From positions 1 to 45,266 of the IMG/VR virus record IMGVR_UViG_3300046457_000247: a DNA stretch of 45,266 nucleotides; one strand, written 5' to 3'. The notes below the pieces were generated by a model. It was given only the letters and a program-made list of their open reading frames with translations, made no database searches and had not been told where the DNA came from. The translations under genes were made by a program, and so were the position numbers. This document shows, one piece after another, positions 8,601 through 17,581 of this stretch; positions within the stretch are counted from its first letter, which is position 1, and the number at the start of each line of letters is the position of its first letter. Origin of the DNA: a virus.

Positions 8601-9790
8601 TCCTGAGTATAGAAGTTAATGTTCTCCCGGAGAGTCCCATCATAACGGTCAGTCACGAGCAGTTCGAAGCGTCCGGTCTTGTTGTAGTCGGTGGCTGGAC
8701 GGAAGCGAACGGTGTCGTGATAGGCGTTGAGCGCCGGGCGGACGGCGTAGCACTTCCATGCCAGCGCCCCGGTCTCGCTGTCGATGGCCCAGCGACCAGC
8801 AGCGCGCTCAAGGTCAGCGTTGAGGATGGTGCCGTGGACCAGTTCACCGTGAATGAACAACTCCTGACCGGTTTCCTGTTTCAGGAAGGCCAAGCTGCCA
8901 GCGTCCTGCCGCTTGATTAGAACCACATCAGCCGGGTCGGTTGTGAAGTTGAGCAGGTTAGTACGAACACCCTCGAACGTATCGTAGCGCTCGATGCGCA
9001 GGAACGGCTTGTTGTTGCTGTCGGTGAACGAGGTGGCGACGACGCCATGCAGATGCGCGTTGATGCTGATCGCCGTGGCGATCTTCGACAGGATACCGCT
9101 GGCTCCATCCGACTTGGAAACCGTGGTCCCGCCAATGGTGCCATGGTAATCGACCACCAGCGTGAATGAGGCAGATGGTAGAGTTGCCAGCGCCGTGGTA
9201 TCGACGCTGAGATACTGGTGGCGACCGGACACCGCCTTGGGGGTCCACTTTTCAACGTAGCTGACGACCGAGCCCTTGGTGAAAGCCGGGATATCGAACG
9301 ACTTGGAGGAGGCGTTGACCGTGTACTTCTGGAAGCGCTGCGCCGGGGTGATCGGGGTCATCCAGTAAATCGGCAGGGTGCTGACCTTGAACGGGTCCGC
9401 CTTGGGCTGGAGCGTCATGACGCCGGTCGCCCGCGTCGTCCCACCAACAAAGTTCGTCAGCGTCACCGGAGCCGGAATGGTCGGTAGTTCGGCACCATTG
9501 GCGTCGGCGTGATAAACGAGCGTGCTCAGGACCAGATTGATTTCGGTCGCTGTGCCAATGACAACGAAGCGCCCGAGATCGCCCCAGTAGACACCGGCCT
9601 CGCCGCCCAATTCGGGGTTCTGGCCGGGCACCAGCACAGCTTCACTGGACAGCCGACCGCGATAGGTGCTGGTTCCAAGCTCAATCGTCAGGACCAGCTT
9701 GGTCGTCCCGTAGCTGTCCGGTGCAGTAATGCTGATCGGACAAGCGACACTGCCGCGCTTGGTGTAAATGAACGTCTGTGTTAGTGCCAT
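5654..9790 (-). CDS. Giant Ig/cadherin-like repeat tail protein
   Basis: 1378 residues. Most of it, about residues 400-1300, is a tandem series of roughly 90-130-residue beta-sandwich units. Each ends in a VNAALAALKFTPNAN-like strand pair (VNTILSSVTFVPAANYD, VNAALAAMKYIPAQP, VNSALETLRFTPIFD, VNAKLAALTFTADE) and begins with a D-DTGDT or DPDTADACSL calcium-site-like segment. This is the cadherin/Ig-like repeat type found in large surface adhesins. The N-terminal 400 residues are different and may attach it to the tail tip. The same repeat occurs in the J-like protein upstream. It has a good GGAG site before ATG 9790, a late-promoter motif 45 bases upstream and a terminator after it. It is probably a long side fibre or decoration that binds the host surface. 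Confidence 0.75.
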   Translation of the reverse strand: MALTQTFIYTKRGSVACPISITAPDSYGTTKLVLTIELGTSTYRGRLSSEAVLVPGQNPELGGEAGVYWGDLGRFVVIGTATEINLVLSTLVYHADANGAELPTIPAPVTLTNFVGGTTRATGVMTLQPKADPFKVSTLPIYWMTPITPAQRFQKYTVNASSKSFDIPAFTKGSVVSYVEKWTPKAVSGRHQYLSVDTTALATLPSASFTLVVDYHGTIGGTTVSKSDGASGILSKIATAISINAHLHGVVATSFTDSNNKPFLRIERYDTFEGVRTNLLNFTTDPADVVLIKRQDAGSLAFLKQETGQELFIHGELVHGTILNADLERAAGRWAIDSETGALAWKCYAVRPALNAYHDTVRFRPATDYNKTGRFELLVTDRYDGTLRENINFYTQDYTLINGNQSFEVVEGTTTVPVLPMHIVGPEFSDLTYTVRFTMSKVTDAVISSTGTGSWHPPVDATPGYYEATNTLRNINKVMRTFAIKIAAVNPASFSVILTINNDLGQSMTREIKVKTILPPTAPTMNNANITHLWTEDAVYSFAPAPSISDVNADDVLTVTATLSTSIGALSSTGGGTWDAATDKWTVSGSEVEVNAALAALKFTPNANADTNFVISIEFSDQTARGGSSTLTMNCNAVADKSTFTAPTTLNYRPDFLNNIIGEQITLSDPDTADACSLTISTSVADVGTFSGLPMSVSNGVYTYSGTPVALSALIGGLNFTPKNSGTTDTLNDDHTIAWTEDTNKAITPAISLTTGTYFNQTFNIILQYSDNTGIVQTKTISAVPIGYTPGTVTAKLSIPSAAGSLSTSNSYQTATATTTVVGANRIRTITGQVAHVNTILSSVTFVPAANYDLTFNITVETPARTSSIIMTCTPINDAPTATNLNATYTYDPRIPFSFPAIVVTDPDTGDTITAIYNAVGTGCGSLAPTGETAFEYYSKTGSRTEVNAALAAMKYIPAQPTEPFGATNLNYTGSYTEDTPFNLPAIYITNDDPFRQSFSINVFVSDLSSSTVGGVINMNPLAYTNTVYAEFTFPAARGTLGTTTALPDGVTRTDSTSGGNSIVRFTGSPMLVNSALETLRFTPIFDSFANFTMGVTVSNTVSTSTGTHTYNGIAANQPHTIQNGGVEQIYNPTGVHTITPALVVADADNRNTYTVTATMSKSFAGKIGDAAPGAVWTFTGNKAQVNAKLAALTFTADEIMAVSSLTNSYAYSATAPFTPGNPPIQYANHEYFNEAFTLTVVVTDEDGLSATTNIPFSSTYVNATPNLYDLRISIGWNNSQYGAYQPTSFSPDVPNGTGAIPPVGLITVYPGVKMTKNHPKTGGAGNVGYIGHPRDLNKFFKDPTFQIVGLGDYSVNVSRQSDTFVPSIATGTLSIHG

Positions 9791-9803
9791 GATATCTCCA
9801 ATA

Positions 9804-12800
9804 TTACGTCAGCGCGAGCGCGTCGAGTGCCGTGTATTTATTAGGGTCGGATTTAATGCAACTGACGCTGAACGTGCCGTTGCTGTTCTCCGTGATGCTC
9901 AATACCTTGTACTGGTTGTCCTCGCCCGCGCCAGCGAGGCAGTTGAACGCGGCCCCCGGCGAGAAGCCGTAGGGTCCGGCCAGCGTCAGGATCACGTCCT
10001 TGCCAACCTTCGCCGTCGTTCCAGCGACCGAAACCACCACACCGTCGTCGTTCATGATGTAGAACGTGCCGTCGCCCGGCCCGCGCGACAGGACGTACTG
10101 GCTGTCCGAAATCTTGCGGATAATCCGACCGCCGTACTGGTTCGAGCCGAGCGAGATTTCATCCTCGTTGTTCAGCAGGTAAACCAGATCGCCGGGGATC
10201 AACTGGCTGTGATCCTGCCCAGCGGTGTACGAAACGATGCTGGGATTGGTCTTCTCGGTCGTAATAATCCAAGCCCCGTGACGGCGGGCTTGGCCTTCAC
10301 TGGTGCAACCAAATGCCGCAACCGAATGCTTGACTTCGTAGCCACGGGCCAGAATGTCCACCGGATCGGCGACGAACACGGTATCCTGTTGGAAGTATTT
10401 CGCCGGTTGGTTCCAAGAAATGTCAATAAAATTGTAGTTACTATCCATTGACCCGCCGCTGAAGTTGAATATTCCTCCAGTAACGGTCGAATTGTTCACT
10501 ACCATTACTGGCACGGACGGGCGGTCCTGCATGACACGAACGCCATCGGCGCTGAAAATGACTTGGGCATGCATGACGCCTGCTATGGCATCAAGCACTT
10601 CCAGTCTTGTCATTCCTGCAATCGCGGTGTTGATCGTGTAGCGCCGTTCGGTATCGGTTCCCCGGCCGGTCGGCACGGTCTGGTCGCAACGCTTGGAGCA
10701 CTCGTACAAATCTTGAAGCAGGCGGGTGCGCTGGGCGGGCGTCAGGCGGATCGAATTGCCACAACCGAAGCGGCGGTTCGTAATAAAGCACCAAAGAGCC
10801 CATGCTGGTGATGTAGTATATTCCTGTTTGAACGAAGAATAGTCCCAAGTACCGTGTGATCCCGTGGACGGATCGTAAGCAACTGGCACATCCATGATCA
10901 ACCCGTTAAGAAGAACAGAGATGATCGTGTCATCATCGACTAGCTCCGCAGGCACAGCCATTTCGGTGGTGCTGAGCGAATTGTAGATGCTGTTGGCAAT
11001 CAGGCCAGCGCCAACTGCCGGGAGCAGGTTCAATGCATACTTGCCGAGGCTGGAGAGCAGCGACGGCGAGTTGTCGTTCTTGACGCCGCTGACGCCGCCA
11101 TCCAGAATGCCACCACCGCTCAGCGTCAGATCGCCCTCGGTCTCGGCCGAGATCAGCCAGCCGTTCGCGTCATAGCCCAGCGCTGCTGGTGCAACCAACT
11201 TAATGGTGCTACCAGAAACGTACTCGGCGGTGAAATTCGGTGTGGTCGAGACCGTGTTAACCGAGGACACGAGCGCCTGCGCCGTCAGGGCCAGATTGCC
11301 CTTCCACGTCACCATCGCACTGATCGGCTTCTGGTTGGCGAACAGGCCGATGGCACCGGTCGTACCACCCAGCGTCACGGTGGTGGTGGCACCAACCGCG
11401 TCGCGGGTGATGTTGCCGTTAAGGATTTTGAAGACGCCGCGAGCGCTGGCGCTCTTGTTGGCGCTGTCGATCACGGACGCCGTATAGAGAATGTCGGCGC
11501 TTTCATTGTTGCCGGGGAAATATTGGATGGCCGCGATCATCTGATTGACATTGGCAACCGGACCGGAGACGATCAGCTTCTTGGCGACACCTTGCCACTC
11601 ATAGGAGGCCGGAGGTGCGACTACACTGGTCATCAGGAAACCAGTGCCCTGCTGGAGCGTGAAGGTCACGCTGACATCGGTATCGGCCTGCTGGGTGCTG
11701 GCGCTGAAGACAGGCAGATTGATCGGTGCGATGCTGCCAGCAGAATAGGTCTTGTTCCGGGGCTCCATACCAACGATGGACGGGTTCAACGTGGCACCCT
11801 TGAACACCAGCTTGGCAACCGGCGTGCACGGATCGGTCGGCGGCGGATCGATGGGATCGGGATTATCCGGGCCTTCCGGCTCCTCCGGCGTCTCGGGATC
11901 GGGGTCTTCCGGCGTCACGGGCGGCGGCAGGTTCACATCGGCGTAGCAGCCCTTCGCTATGTAGGTTCCAGAGGCGTTGTACATCGGGTAGATTTCGTCG
12001 TCCGCAATCGTGTTGAGCGGCGGCGGGCACTCCAGCGGCGGCAGCGACGGAATGGTGGGCAGCGGTTTCGGCTCGAACACGGGCGGCGCTACCGGCTCGT
12101 CGGGGATGAAGCTGAAACCTTGGAAGTAGATGTCGCACGAGCTATTGTAATTATCGGCACGATAGATGCGAAGCTCACCCGTGGCGGCGGCACCGCTGAG
12201 CGGATCGCGCACCCGGTTGGGATTGCACGGATCGCTGGCGACGGGCAGACCTTCCCAGTGGAACTCGCCGCTGAGCGACACTGAGTAGTCGGTGTACTTG
12301 TCGGTCACCTGCATGATGCCGGACTTGACCAGCGTGCCGTTCTGGACGACGCACCAAACCAGCGACACGGTGCCGTTGATGCGACACGTGATGGTTTCCG
12401 GAGCGCGGGTGCCCTCGAAGCTGGGGTCCTCCACGACCATTGTCCGGGTCTTGGTCTGCGTCAGGTAGTGACCATTGAGATGGTAGTGCAGGCGGAAGCG
12501 GCCGGGCGACGACAAGTCTATGTTTTCGCTGTACACCTTGTTGTCGCCCGTGTGCGGCAGCAGCTTCAGCGGTTCGAACTGGCGCTTCGGCGGAGCCGCG
12601 TAGGTCGAGGTTTCGCTGAAGGAGAAGGGCGCAATGGGGTTGCAGTTGTAGTCCAGCGCGGGCTGGGCGACGCTGGCGCTGACCACATTCGGGGTGACCA
12701 GCGTGGTCATGACAGAGGCGGTGCTGGCGACACTGGCGACGCTCGCAGTCCCGGTGTCGGTGCCCTCGTCGGTCTCGCCGTCCGTCTCGCCATCGGTCTC

Positions 12801-13502
12801 GTGGCACTTCTCGCAAATGGCTTCGGCGCACATGGCCTGTAGCTCGATGGAGTCCTGCAAGAGAGCCGACAGGTCGAGGTTCTTGAGTTCGCCGGTCACC
12901 GGATCAAGGCTGACGATCTGGCCGTCCGAGAATGAGTCGCCGGAGAAGTTGATCAGGTCGCTGATGCCGGGCAGGGCCTTCTTGACGGTGCCGATCAATT
13001 CGCCGGTCACCGGGTCATCGTCAAATAACTGGTAAATCCAAGGAGCCGCCAGCAAGCCAACGCCACCGCCGATCATGGCGATTTCTTTCAAACCGAAGCC
13101 ATGTTTGTTGGCTTTGCCAGTCTCCTTGTCGATCACTGCTTCCTTGTTGATCAGGATATTCTGCAACTTCTCGGCACCGATGCCCTCAATACCTTTGACC
13201 GGCCCTTCACCATTTGAGAAGCGGTAGATTTTCTGGATGCGATCCGGGTCAAGGTCGTATCTCACTGCCCCTTCATCCAAGATTTTGCCGGTCAGCAAGA
13301 CTTGACCAAATACAATCGGAATTTCCGAGCCGATTTCCTGACCGTAGGACTCGCCGGTATAGAAGTTGTCCTTGGCCGTTCCAGAAGAGAGGTAAGTCTT
13401 GGACAGCAGCGTGGCTGTGCCCTGACGCTCGATCTTCTTGGCGATCATGGGTCCACGGTCAACGGTGACTGCGGAAAGATGGATTGGATTGTTTTCGGCC
13501 AT
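9804..13502 (-). CDS. J-like central tail-tip protein with inserted repeat domain
   Basis: 1232 residues from the ATG at 13502 (AAGGGG upstream); the frame is open further but only through the end of the previous gene. Early residues contain SEIPIVFGQVLLTG, typical of the start of tip attachment proteins. Residues about 820-1150 carry the J-type core (AWALWCFITNRRFGCG, LEVLDAIAGVMHAQVIFSADG, IDISWNQPAKYFQQDTV, QARRHGAWI). A proline/aspartate/glutamate-rich linker lies near residue 520 and one cadherin-like unit (VNQMIAAIQYFPGNN) follows it. J proteins form the tail tip hub and bind the host receptor. Its place directly after an L-like gene matches lambda-type gene order. No separate K or I gene was found. 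Confidence 0.8.
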   Translation of the reverse strand: MAENNPIHLSAVTVDRGPMIAKKIERQGTATLLSKTYLSSGTAKDNFYTGESYGQEIGSEIPIVFGQVLLTGKILDEGAVRYDLDPDRIQKIYRFSNGEGPVKGIEGIGAEKLQNILINKEAVIDKETGKANKHGFGLKEIAMIGGGVGLLAAPWIYQLFDDDPVTGELIGTVKKALPGISDLINFSGDSFSDGQIVSLDPVTGELKNLDLSALLQDSIELQAMCAEAICEKCHETDGETDGETDEGTDTGTASVASVASTASVMTTLVTPNVVSASVAQPALDYNCNPIAPFSFSETSTYAAPPKRQFEPLKLLPHTGDNKVYSENIDLSSPGRFRLHYHLNGHYLTQTKTRTMVVEDPSFEGTRAPETITCRINGTVSLVWCVVQNGTLVKSGIMQVTDKYTDYSVSLSGEFHWEGLPVASDPCNPNRVRDPLSGAAATGELRIYRADNYNSSCDIYFQGFSFIPDEPVAPPVFEPKPLPTIPSLPPLECPPPLNTIADDEIYPMYNASGTYIAKGCYADVNLPPPVTPEDPDPETPEEPEGPDNPDPIDPPPTDPCTPVAKLVFKGATLNPSIVGMEPRNKTYSAGSIAPINLPVFSASTQQADTDVSVTFTLQQGTGFLMTSVVAPPASYEWQGVAKKLIVSGPVANVNQMIAAIQYFPGNNESADILYTASVIDSANKSASARGVFKILNGNITRDAVGATTTVTLGGTTGAIGLFANQKPISAMVTWKGNLALTAQALVSSVNTVSTTPNFTAEYVSGSTIKLVAPAALGYDANGWLISAETEGDLTLSGGGILDGGVSGVKNDNSPSLLSSLGKYALNLLPAVGAGLIANSIYNSLSTTEMAVPAELVDDDTIISVLLNGLIMDVPVAYDPSTGSHGTWDYSSFKQEYTTSPAWALWCFITNRRFGCGNSIRLTPAQRTRLLQDLYECSKRCDQTVPTGRGTDTERRYTINTAIAGMTRLEVLDAIAGVMHAQVIFSADGVRVMQDRPSVPVMVVNNSTVTGGIFNFSGGSMDSNYNFIDISWNQPAKYFQQDTVFVADPVDILARGYEVKHSVAAFGCTSEGQARRHGAWIITTEKTNPSIVSYTAGQDHSQLIPGDLVYLLNNEDEISLGSNQYGGRIIRKISDSQYVLSRGPGDGTFYIMNDDGVVVSVAGTTAKVGKDVILTLAGPYGFSPGAAFNCLAGAGEDNQYKVLSITENSNGTFSVSCIKSDPNKYTALDALALT
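9835..9842 (-). promoter_or_regulatory. Late promoter motif AATAAATA inside the J-like gene
   Basis: The complement reads AATAAATA and lies in the last codons of the J-like gene (Asn-Lys-Tyr), 45 bases before the ATG of the giant repeat protein. It could start a transcript for that gene alone. Confidence 0.5.
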
Positions 13503-13507
13503 TAGTA

Positions 13508-14275
13508 TTATTTCCCCTTCGGATCGGCGAGGTAAGGTATCGGCTGGAGCGGGTTCTGGCGCGAGAAGCGCTTCATGCAGCCAGCGGCAGACAGGCTGCA
13601 CCTGTCCTTTGATTTATCCGCCGTCTCGATGTCGCTGCCGTCCACCCAGTACGTGCCCCAGCCGGTGATGCCGGGATACTTGCTGGCTTCGGCCGGATTG
13701 CCCCACGGGCAGCCGCCATCGGCAACAGAAGTGTAGACGAATTCGCCGGTTGCCGGGTTGAAGATGCGGTACTTGTTGAGGCAGGTCAGGCTGTTCAGCA
13801 CGCGGTTGGCTTTATTGCTCAGACCCTCCAGACCGTAATTGGTCGAGAGCTTGAAGCTCATCTTGGTGCCGGTGCGGCTGATTAAGCCATTGACGTAGAA
13901 GGTCACCTCGCGGAACGCCGAGGCGTCCGGCGTCGCGGCACCGTCGAGGAAGGTGGCGAAGGTCTTCTTGCGTGTGATTTTGAGCCCACGGATATCGCTG
14001 GTCAGGGCGCGGTGGAACAGCGCGTTATCGACCTTGGTCTGGATCGACAGGCGGGGGTCCGGCAACTTGCCGCCCGCCTCAATCGTCAGCGCATCCAAGG
14101 ATATTCCGACATAAGAATAGCTGGTGCCGCCGAACGAGATGTCCTGCTGGCCGTTCCGGTAAGGCGTCCAGTAGAGCACCGTATTGATCGGCGTCTTCAG
14201 CGTGCTGAGATCGAGTTCATAGAGATAGACCAACGCGGAGGGGTTGGTCTTCATCTCCTCCTTGAAGATGCTCAC
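13508..14275 (-). CDS. Minor tail protein L-like, cysteine-cluster tail-tip protein
   Basis: 255 residues from a GTG at 14275 that overlaps the TGA of the gene upstream (GTGA). The C-terminal third has the cysteine pattern of lambda gpL: LTCLNKYRIF, GGCPWG and RCSLSAAGCMKRF, which in that family binds an iron-sulphur cluster. The N-terminal half includes LYELDL and YWTPYRNG segments seen in the L/DUF2163-type tail-tip family. The protein connects the tail tube and the central fibre at the tip. It follows the 121-residue M-like gene and precedes the J-like gene, as expected. Confidence 0.8.
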   Translation of the reverse strand: MSIFKEEMKTNPSALVYLYELDLSTLKTPINTVLYWTPYRNGQQDISFGGTSYSYVGISLDALTIEAGGKLPDPRLSIQTKVDNALFHRALTSDIRGLKITRKKTFATFLDGAATPDASAFREVTFYVNGLISRTGTKMSFKLSTNYGLEGLSNKANRVLNSLTCLNKYRIFNPATGEFVYTSVADGGCPWGNPAEASKYPGITGWGTYWVDGSDIETADKSKDRCSLSAAGCMKRFSRQNPLQPIPYLADPKGK

Positions 14276-14637
14276 TCGAACACCTCCCGGCACTGGATCG
14301 TCCAATTGAACAGCGAGCCGAACTGATCCGGCTGATTGTTGGACGATACGATGTAGAACAGGCCGGTGGTGGCCCCGGTCGGGTCTTCCGGCAGGCAGGG
14401 GATCGTCAGCGTCGTGCCAGCAGCCAAGTGCGGCCGAACAAAGTTACCCAGCGTGACGTGCTCGGCCGGGCTGAGGTTTTCGTAAACGATAGTGAAGACG
14501 GCTGGGGTATTGTTGATCCCATCGGGGATGCGGTTAATCACGCCATCCCCCATCTCCTGAATGTGCATCCGCGCCGCCCGCTGAATGCGGCTGCTCGGCG
14601 TCATTGGCGGGATACCCGCAGTAATCCAATTCGTCAT
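14272..14637 (-). CDS. Minor tail protein, M-like position
   Basis: 121 residues, with GAGG eight bases before the ATG. It sits directly after the tape measure gene and before the L-like gene, the position of gpM in lambda-type tails. The sequence has a beta-rich body with FTIVYENLSPAEH and a C-terminal FNWTIQCREVFE strand, compatible with a small tail-completion protein. The assignment is from gene order, not from a diagnostic motif. Confidence 0.65.
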   Translation of the reverse strand: MTNWITAGIPPMTPSSRIQRAARMHIQEMGDGVINRIPDGINNTPAVFTIVYENLSPAEHVTLGNFVRPHLAAGTTLTIPCLPEDPTGATTGLFYIVSSNNQPDQFGSLFNWTIQCREVFE

Positions 14638-14648
14638 GAAACTCTACC

Positions 14649-17264
14649 TCAGCTAATACCGCCGCCATGACGGAGTTCATCCATCACTGCGACCATGGTT
14701 GTGTTCACCGCCCGGTCGTGCATGGCTTGGATGTCACGCTGGATGCGGTCGTAATCGATATTGGTGCCGTCGCCGGTCACGCTCAGCGCAATCTGCGGCA
14801 TGTTGATCGTCACGCCGCTGCCGCCTTTTGGCACGCTGGGCAGGATGTAGCCGGACTGGCGCGGCACGAACAACTCAGCCTGCTTCTCGCCGACGACGTA
14901 GGGCTTGTTGGCCTCGACGGGTCCACCCTCGGCCCTGAAGCCGCCAAAGAGCGAGGAAACGAGGCTGGAGCCCCCGGCCGAGAACATGCCGAACACGTTG
15001 GCGACCGCCTGCTGGGCGGCGAAACGAGCGAACATTTTTCCGAGATCGCCGAGGAAGTCTTCGGCGTTAAATTTGCCGGTCTCGAAGGCTTCGGCCAGCG
15101 AGTCCTCAAGCGAGTAGAATACGTCCGAGATCGCGTTGCTGGTGATCTCAGCCATGTTGGTCGCCGTATCCATATAATTCTCGATGCCCTGCCGCAGGCC
15201 GAGACCGAAGGTCTGAGAGTCGCGCTGCTGCTGCTCAAGCTGGTCGAGGGCGGCGCTGTAGCGCTCGACGTAGCCGGAGACATCGGCGATCCCGGCCTTC
15301 TCGGCATCCCGCTGCAACGAAATAAGCTTGGTTGCCTTCTCGCGCTCTTTATTGGTCATGCCGAGCACGGCGGCTTCGTCCTGCATGCCCTTCAGGCTGT
15401 CGTTGAAGTTTTCGTTGAAGCTGTCCAGCTTCTCCAGCTTCTCAAGCTGGGCGACCTTCTGCCGGTACAGGTCAAGCTGCTTCTCATCGACGGTCAGCCC
15501 GGCCAGTTTGATCTGGTTCGCCAGTTCGGTCGCCTGCGCTTCCGCCTGACGGGCTTCCTTGGCGAGACCGAACAAACCAATCTGGCGGTCGAGTGACTTG
15601 ATATTCTCGCCGATGATGTCGGTTTCGCGGGTGTGCCACTCCTCGTTCCGCTCCAGCAGCTTGTTGATTTCCTCGCGGCTGGTGCCGATTTTCTTGAGGG
15701 CCGCATCTTCCTTGGTCAGCAGGTCGGTCAGGAACTTTTTCGCTTCCGCGTATTCCTTTTCCTTCGCAATCGCCGGGTCCAAACGGCCGGTGATCTGGTC
15801 GAGCGTGGTCGTCAGCTTCTTAGCCGCCGCGTCGCCGATGGCATCGGGAGTATCAACCTTGATGAGGCCACCCAAAAAGCCGCCCTCGCTCTGGTACTTC
15901 TTGCGTTCTTCTTCCCAGCGCTTGTGAATTTCGGCGAAGACGCTCTTGACGGTCTCGGTAGCGCTGCCCTGATCCGGTAGGGTGATCAGATCGACGGCGG
16001 GCTTGTCCGACTTGGGTCCACCGGTCGAGGCCGAGTAATTGACATCTTCCGGTGAGATGAACTCAATCGTGTCCCGGCCGTTGCCAATATTCAACCGCAT
16101 GTCGCCCATTTTTTTCGCCAGTTCGTCCAGTGCGGCACTGGCAACGCCAATGGTCGAAAGAATAGCAATACCTTTGCGGCCGAACAGGAAGGCACCGACG
16201 ATACCTGCGGTCTGTAACCAGTCCGGCAGAGCATTAAACGTCGTCAACATGTTGTTCATCGCGCTGACCAGAATATTGAACGTCGGGCGAACCGCGTCCA
16301 TGATTTCTGCCGCGCCGAGAACGAACTTTTCAAACATCTCGATCATCTTTGTGCCGATGTCGGCGGCAGTCTTCTCGGTCATTTCCGTGACGCCGAACAA
16401 CTTTTCGCTGACGACCTTGATCAGGGTGCTGATATAGGACGTGATGTTGGTGTTCCGGTTAATCATGCCAACAAAGTTGGTGAACCGATTTTGCGCCTGA
16501 GTCAGCGCGTCCTCGACCGTTCCCGGAAGGGTGTCGAACATCTTGTCGGCCGTGCCCTTCGCCTTTTGCAGCGCACCAACCAGCTTGGCCGAGGTAATCT
16601 CGCCTTCGGCTGCCATGCCTTTTAGTTTGCCAACCGGAACATCCAAGCCTTCAGCAATCGCCCTCGCCAGCGCCGGGGTCTGGTCCAGAATGCTGTTCAG
16701 TTCCTCGGCCTGAAGCTGACCCGAGCCAAGTGCCTGACCTAGCTGGACAAGAGCGGCATCGATGCCCTGCTGGGACCCGCCGCCGATCTTCGCCAGCTTG
16801 GAGATGGTCTCGGTCAGCTTGACCGCATCCTCGTTGCTCTTGCCCATCCCAAGCAGGGTGCGCGAAAGGTTGGAGAACAGGTCTGTGGTTCCGGACAGGG
16901 AAGAATTGGTACGGTTGGCGACGTTGAACAATTCGCCTTGAATTTTGTTGAACTCTTCCTGCGACTTGGTGACCAGCTTCAACTGGCCTTCCATGCGCGA
17001 GTAGCTGTCGGCCGTCTTGATGACGTTGCCGACCATCTGCGCCCCGAAGATACCGGCCACCAGTCCGCCCAGCTTGCCGAAGCCGGAGGAGATACCGGCG
17101 ATCTTGCCGCTGACTGCCGACATCTGGCTGCTCAGGCTCTTGAAATTGGCCTCGCTGCGGGCGACCGACTTGCCCATGGCGAGGATATTCCTCTCCAGCG
17201 CGTCAATCGTCCGGTTTGCCAGATCGGCATCAACAACTACCTGAATGTTCTCTTGATTGCTCAC
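14649..17264 (-). CDS. Tape measure protein
   Basis: 871 residues beginning at GTG 17264, whose GTGA overlaps the stop of the frameshifted chaperone frame. Residues about 60-250 carry a tape-measure domain (GKLGGLVAGIFGAQMVGN, ATGL-like GGGSQQGIDAALVQLGQALGSGQLQAEELNSI, FDTLPGTVEDALTQAQ). Residues about 330-370 are hydrophobic and likely span the membrane at DNA injection. Residues 470-720 are long charged coiled coil. The end contains AEAFETGKFNAEDFLGDL and a GGSSLVSSLFGGFRAEGGPV stretch followed by YVVGEKQAELFVPRQSGYI, a very common tape-measure C-terminus. The protein sets tail length, so the tail is of moderate siphophage length. Confidence 0.92.
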   Translation of the reverse strand: MSNQENIQVVVDADLANRTIDALERNILAMGKSVARSEANFKSLSSQMSAVSGKIAGISSGFGKLGGLVAGIFGAQMVGNVIKTADSYSRMEGQLKLVTKSQEEFNKIQGELFNVANRTNSSLSGTTDLFSNLSRTLLGMGKSNEDAVKLTETISKLAKIGGGSQQGIDAALVQLGQALGSGQLQAEELNSILDQTPALARAIAEGLDVPVGKLKGMAAEGEITSAKLVGALQKAKGTADKMFDTLPGTVEDALTQAQNRFTNFVGMINRNTNITSYISTLIKVVSEKLFGVTEMTEKTAADIGTKMIEMFEKFVLGAAEIMDAVRPTFNILVSAMNNMLTTFNALPDWLQTAGIVGAFLFGRKGIAILSTIGVASAALDELAKKMGDMRLNIGNGRDTIEFISPEDVNYSASTGGPKSDKPAVDLITLPDQGSATETVKSVFAEIHKRWEEERKKYQSEGGFLGGLIKVDTPDAIGDAAAKKLTTTLDQITGRLDPAIAKEKEYAEAKKFLTDLLTKEDAALKKIGTSREEINKLLERNEEWHTRETDIIGENIKSLDRQIGLFGLAKEARQAEAQATELANQIKLAGLTVDEKQLDLYRQKVAQLEKLEKLDSFNENFNDSLKGMQDEAAVLGMTNKEREKATKLISLQRDAEKAGIADVSGYVERYSAALDQLEQQQRDSQTFGLGLRQGIENYMDTATNMAEITSNAISDVFYSLEDSLAEAFETGKFNAEDFLGDLGKMFARFAAQQAVANVFGMFSAGGSSLVSSLFGGFRAEGGPVEANKPYVVGEKQAELFVPRQSGYILPSVPKGGSGVTINMPQIALSVTGDGTNIDYDRIQRDIQAMHDRAVNTTMVAVMDELRHGGGIS

Positions 17265-17581
17265 GCGCCGTCCCTCTTCTGTTTGTCTTGGACCCGCTGG
17301 ACAGCCGTAAGGAATGCCTCGTCCAAAGCCCCGATTATTTCAAGAAATTCCCTTCGCCGAGTAATGCCATACAACTCGATGTAGGCTTGTTTTGAAGGGA
17401 ACGGGATTGCACTTATCCCGCCCATTCCATTATTTAGGCGGTCAGCCGATAGTGCGTCGAACGCACGCATGTAACTCACGGCGTACAGGGGCAGGACTGG
17501 GCAGGGGTGATGGCGCATGATGCTGGGGACATGGGAATATTTTCCCCACTCCACGCGCCATTCAATCAGGTCAGCGCACTT
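17261..17581 (-). CDS. GT extension of the tail assembly chaperone, made by -1 frameshift
   Basis: This frame has no convincing start of its own (only a GTG at 17554 without a good ribosome site). It overlaps the end of the chaperone gene at 17566-18105. Entering it by a -1 slip at the A-AAA-AAA heptamer (17581-17587) adds 106 residues beginning KCADLIEWRVEWGKYS and gives a fusion of about 281 residues. The G/GT arrangement just before the tape measure is conserved in long-tailed phages: both short and fused forms bind the tape measure during tail assembly. The frame ends with a TGA overlapping the tape measure GTG. A TAAATA motif at 17431-17438 lies inside it. Confidence 0.8.
   Translation of the reverse strand, partial: KCADLIEWRVEWGKYSHVPSIMRHHPCPVLPLYAVSYMRAFDALSADRLNNGMGGISAIPFPSKQAYIELYGITRRREFLEIIGALDEAFLTAVQRVQDKQKRDGA
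17431..17438 (-). promoter_or_regulatory. Late promoter motif CCTAAATA upstream of tape measure
   Basis: The complement reads CCTAAATA. It lies within the GT frame, about 170 bases before the tape measure start. It is the farthest from its gene in the set, so the call is weaker. Confidence 0.35.
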
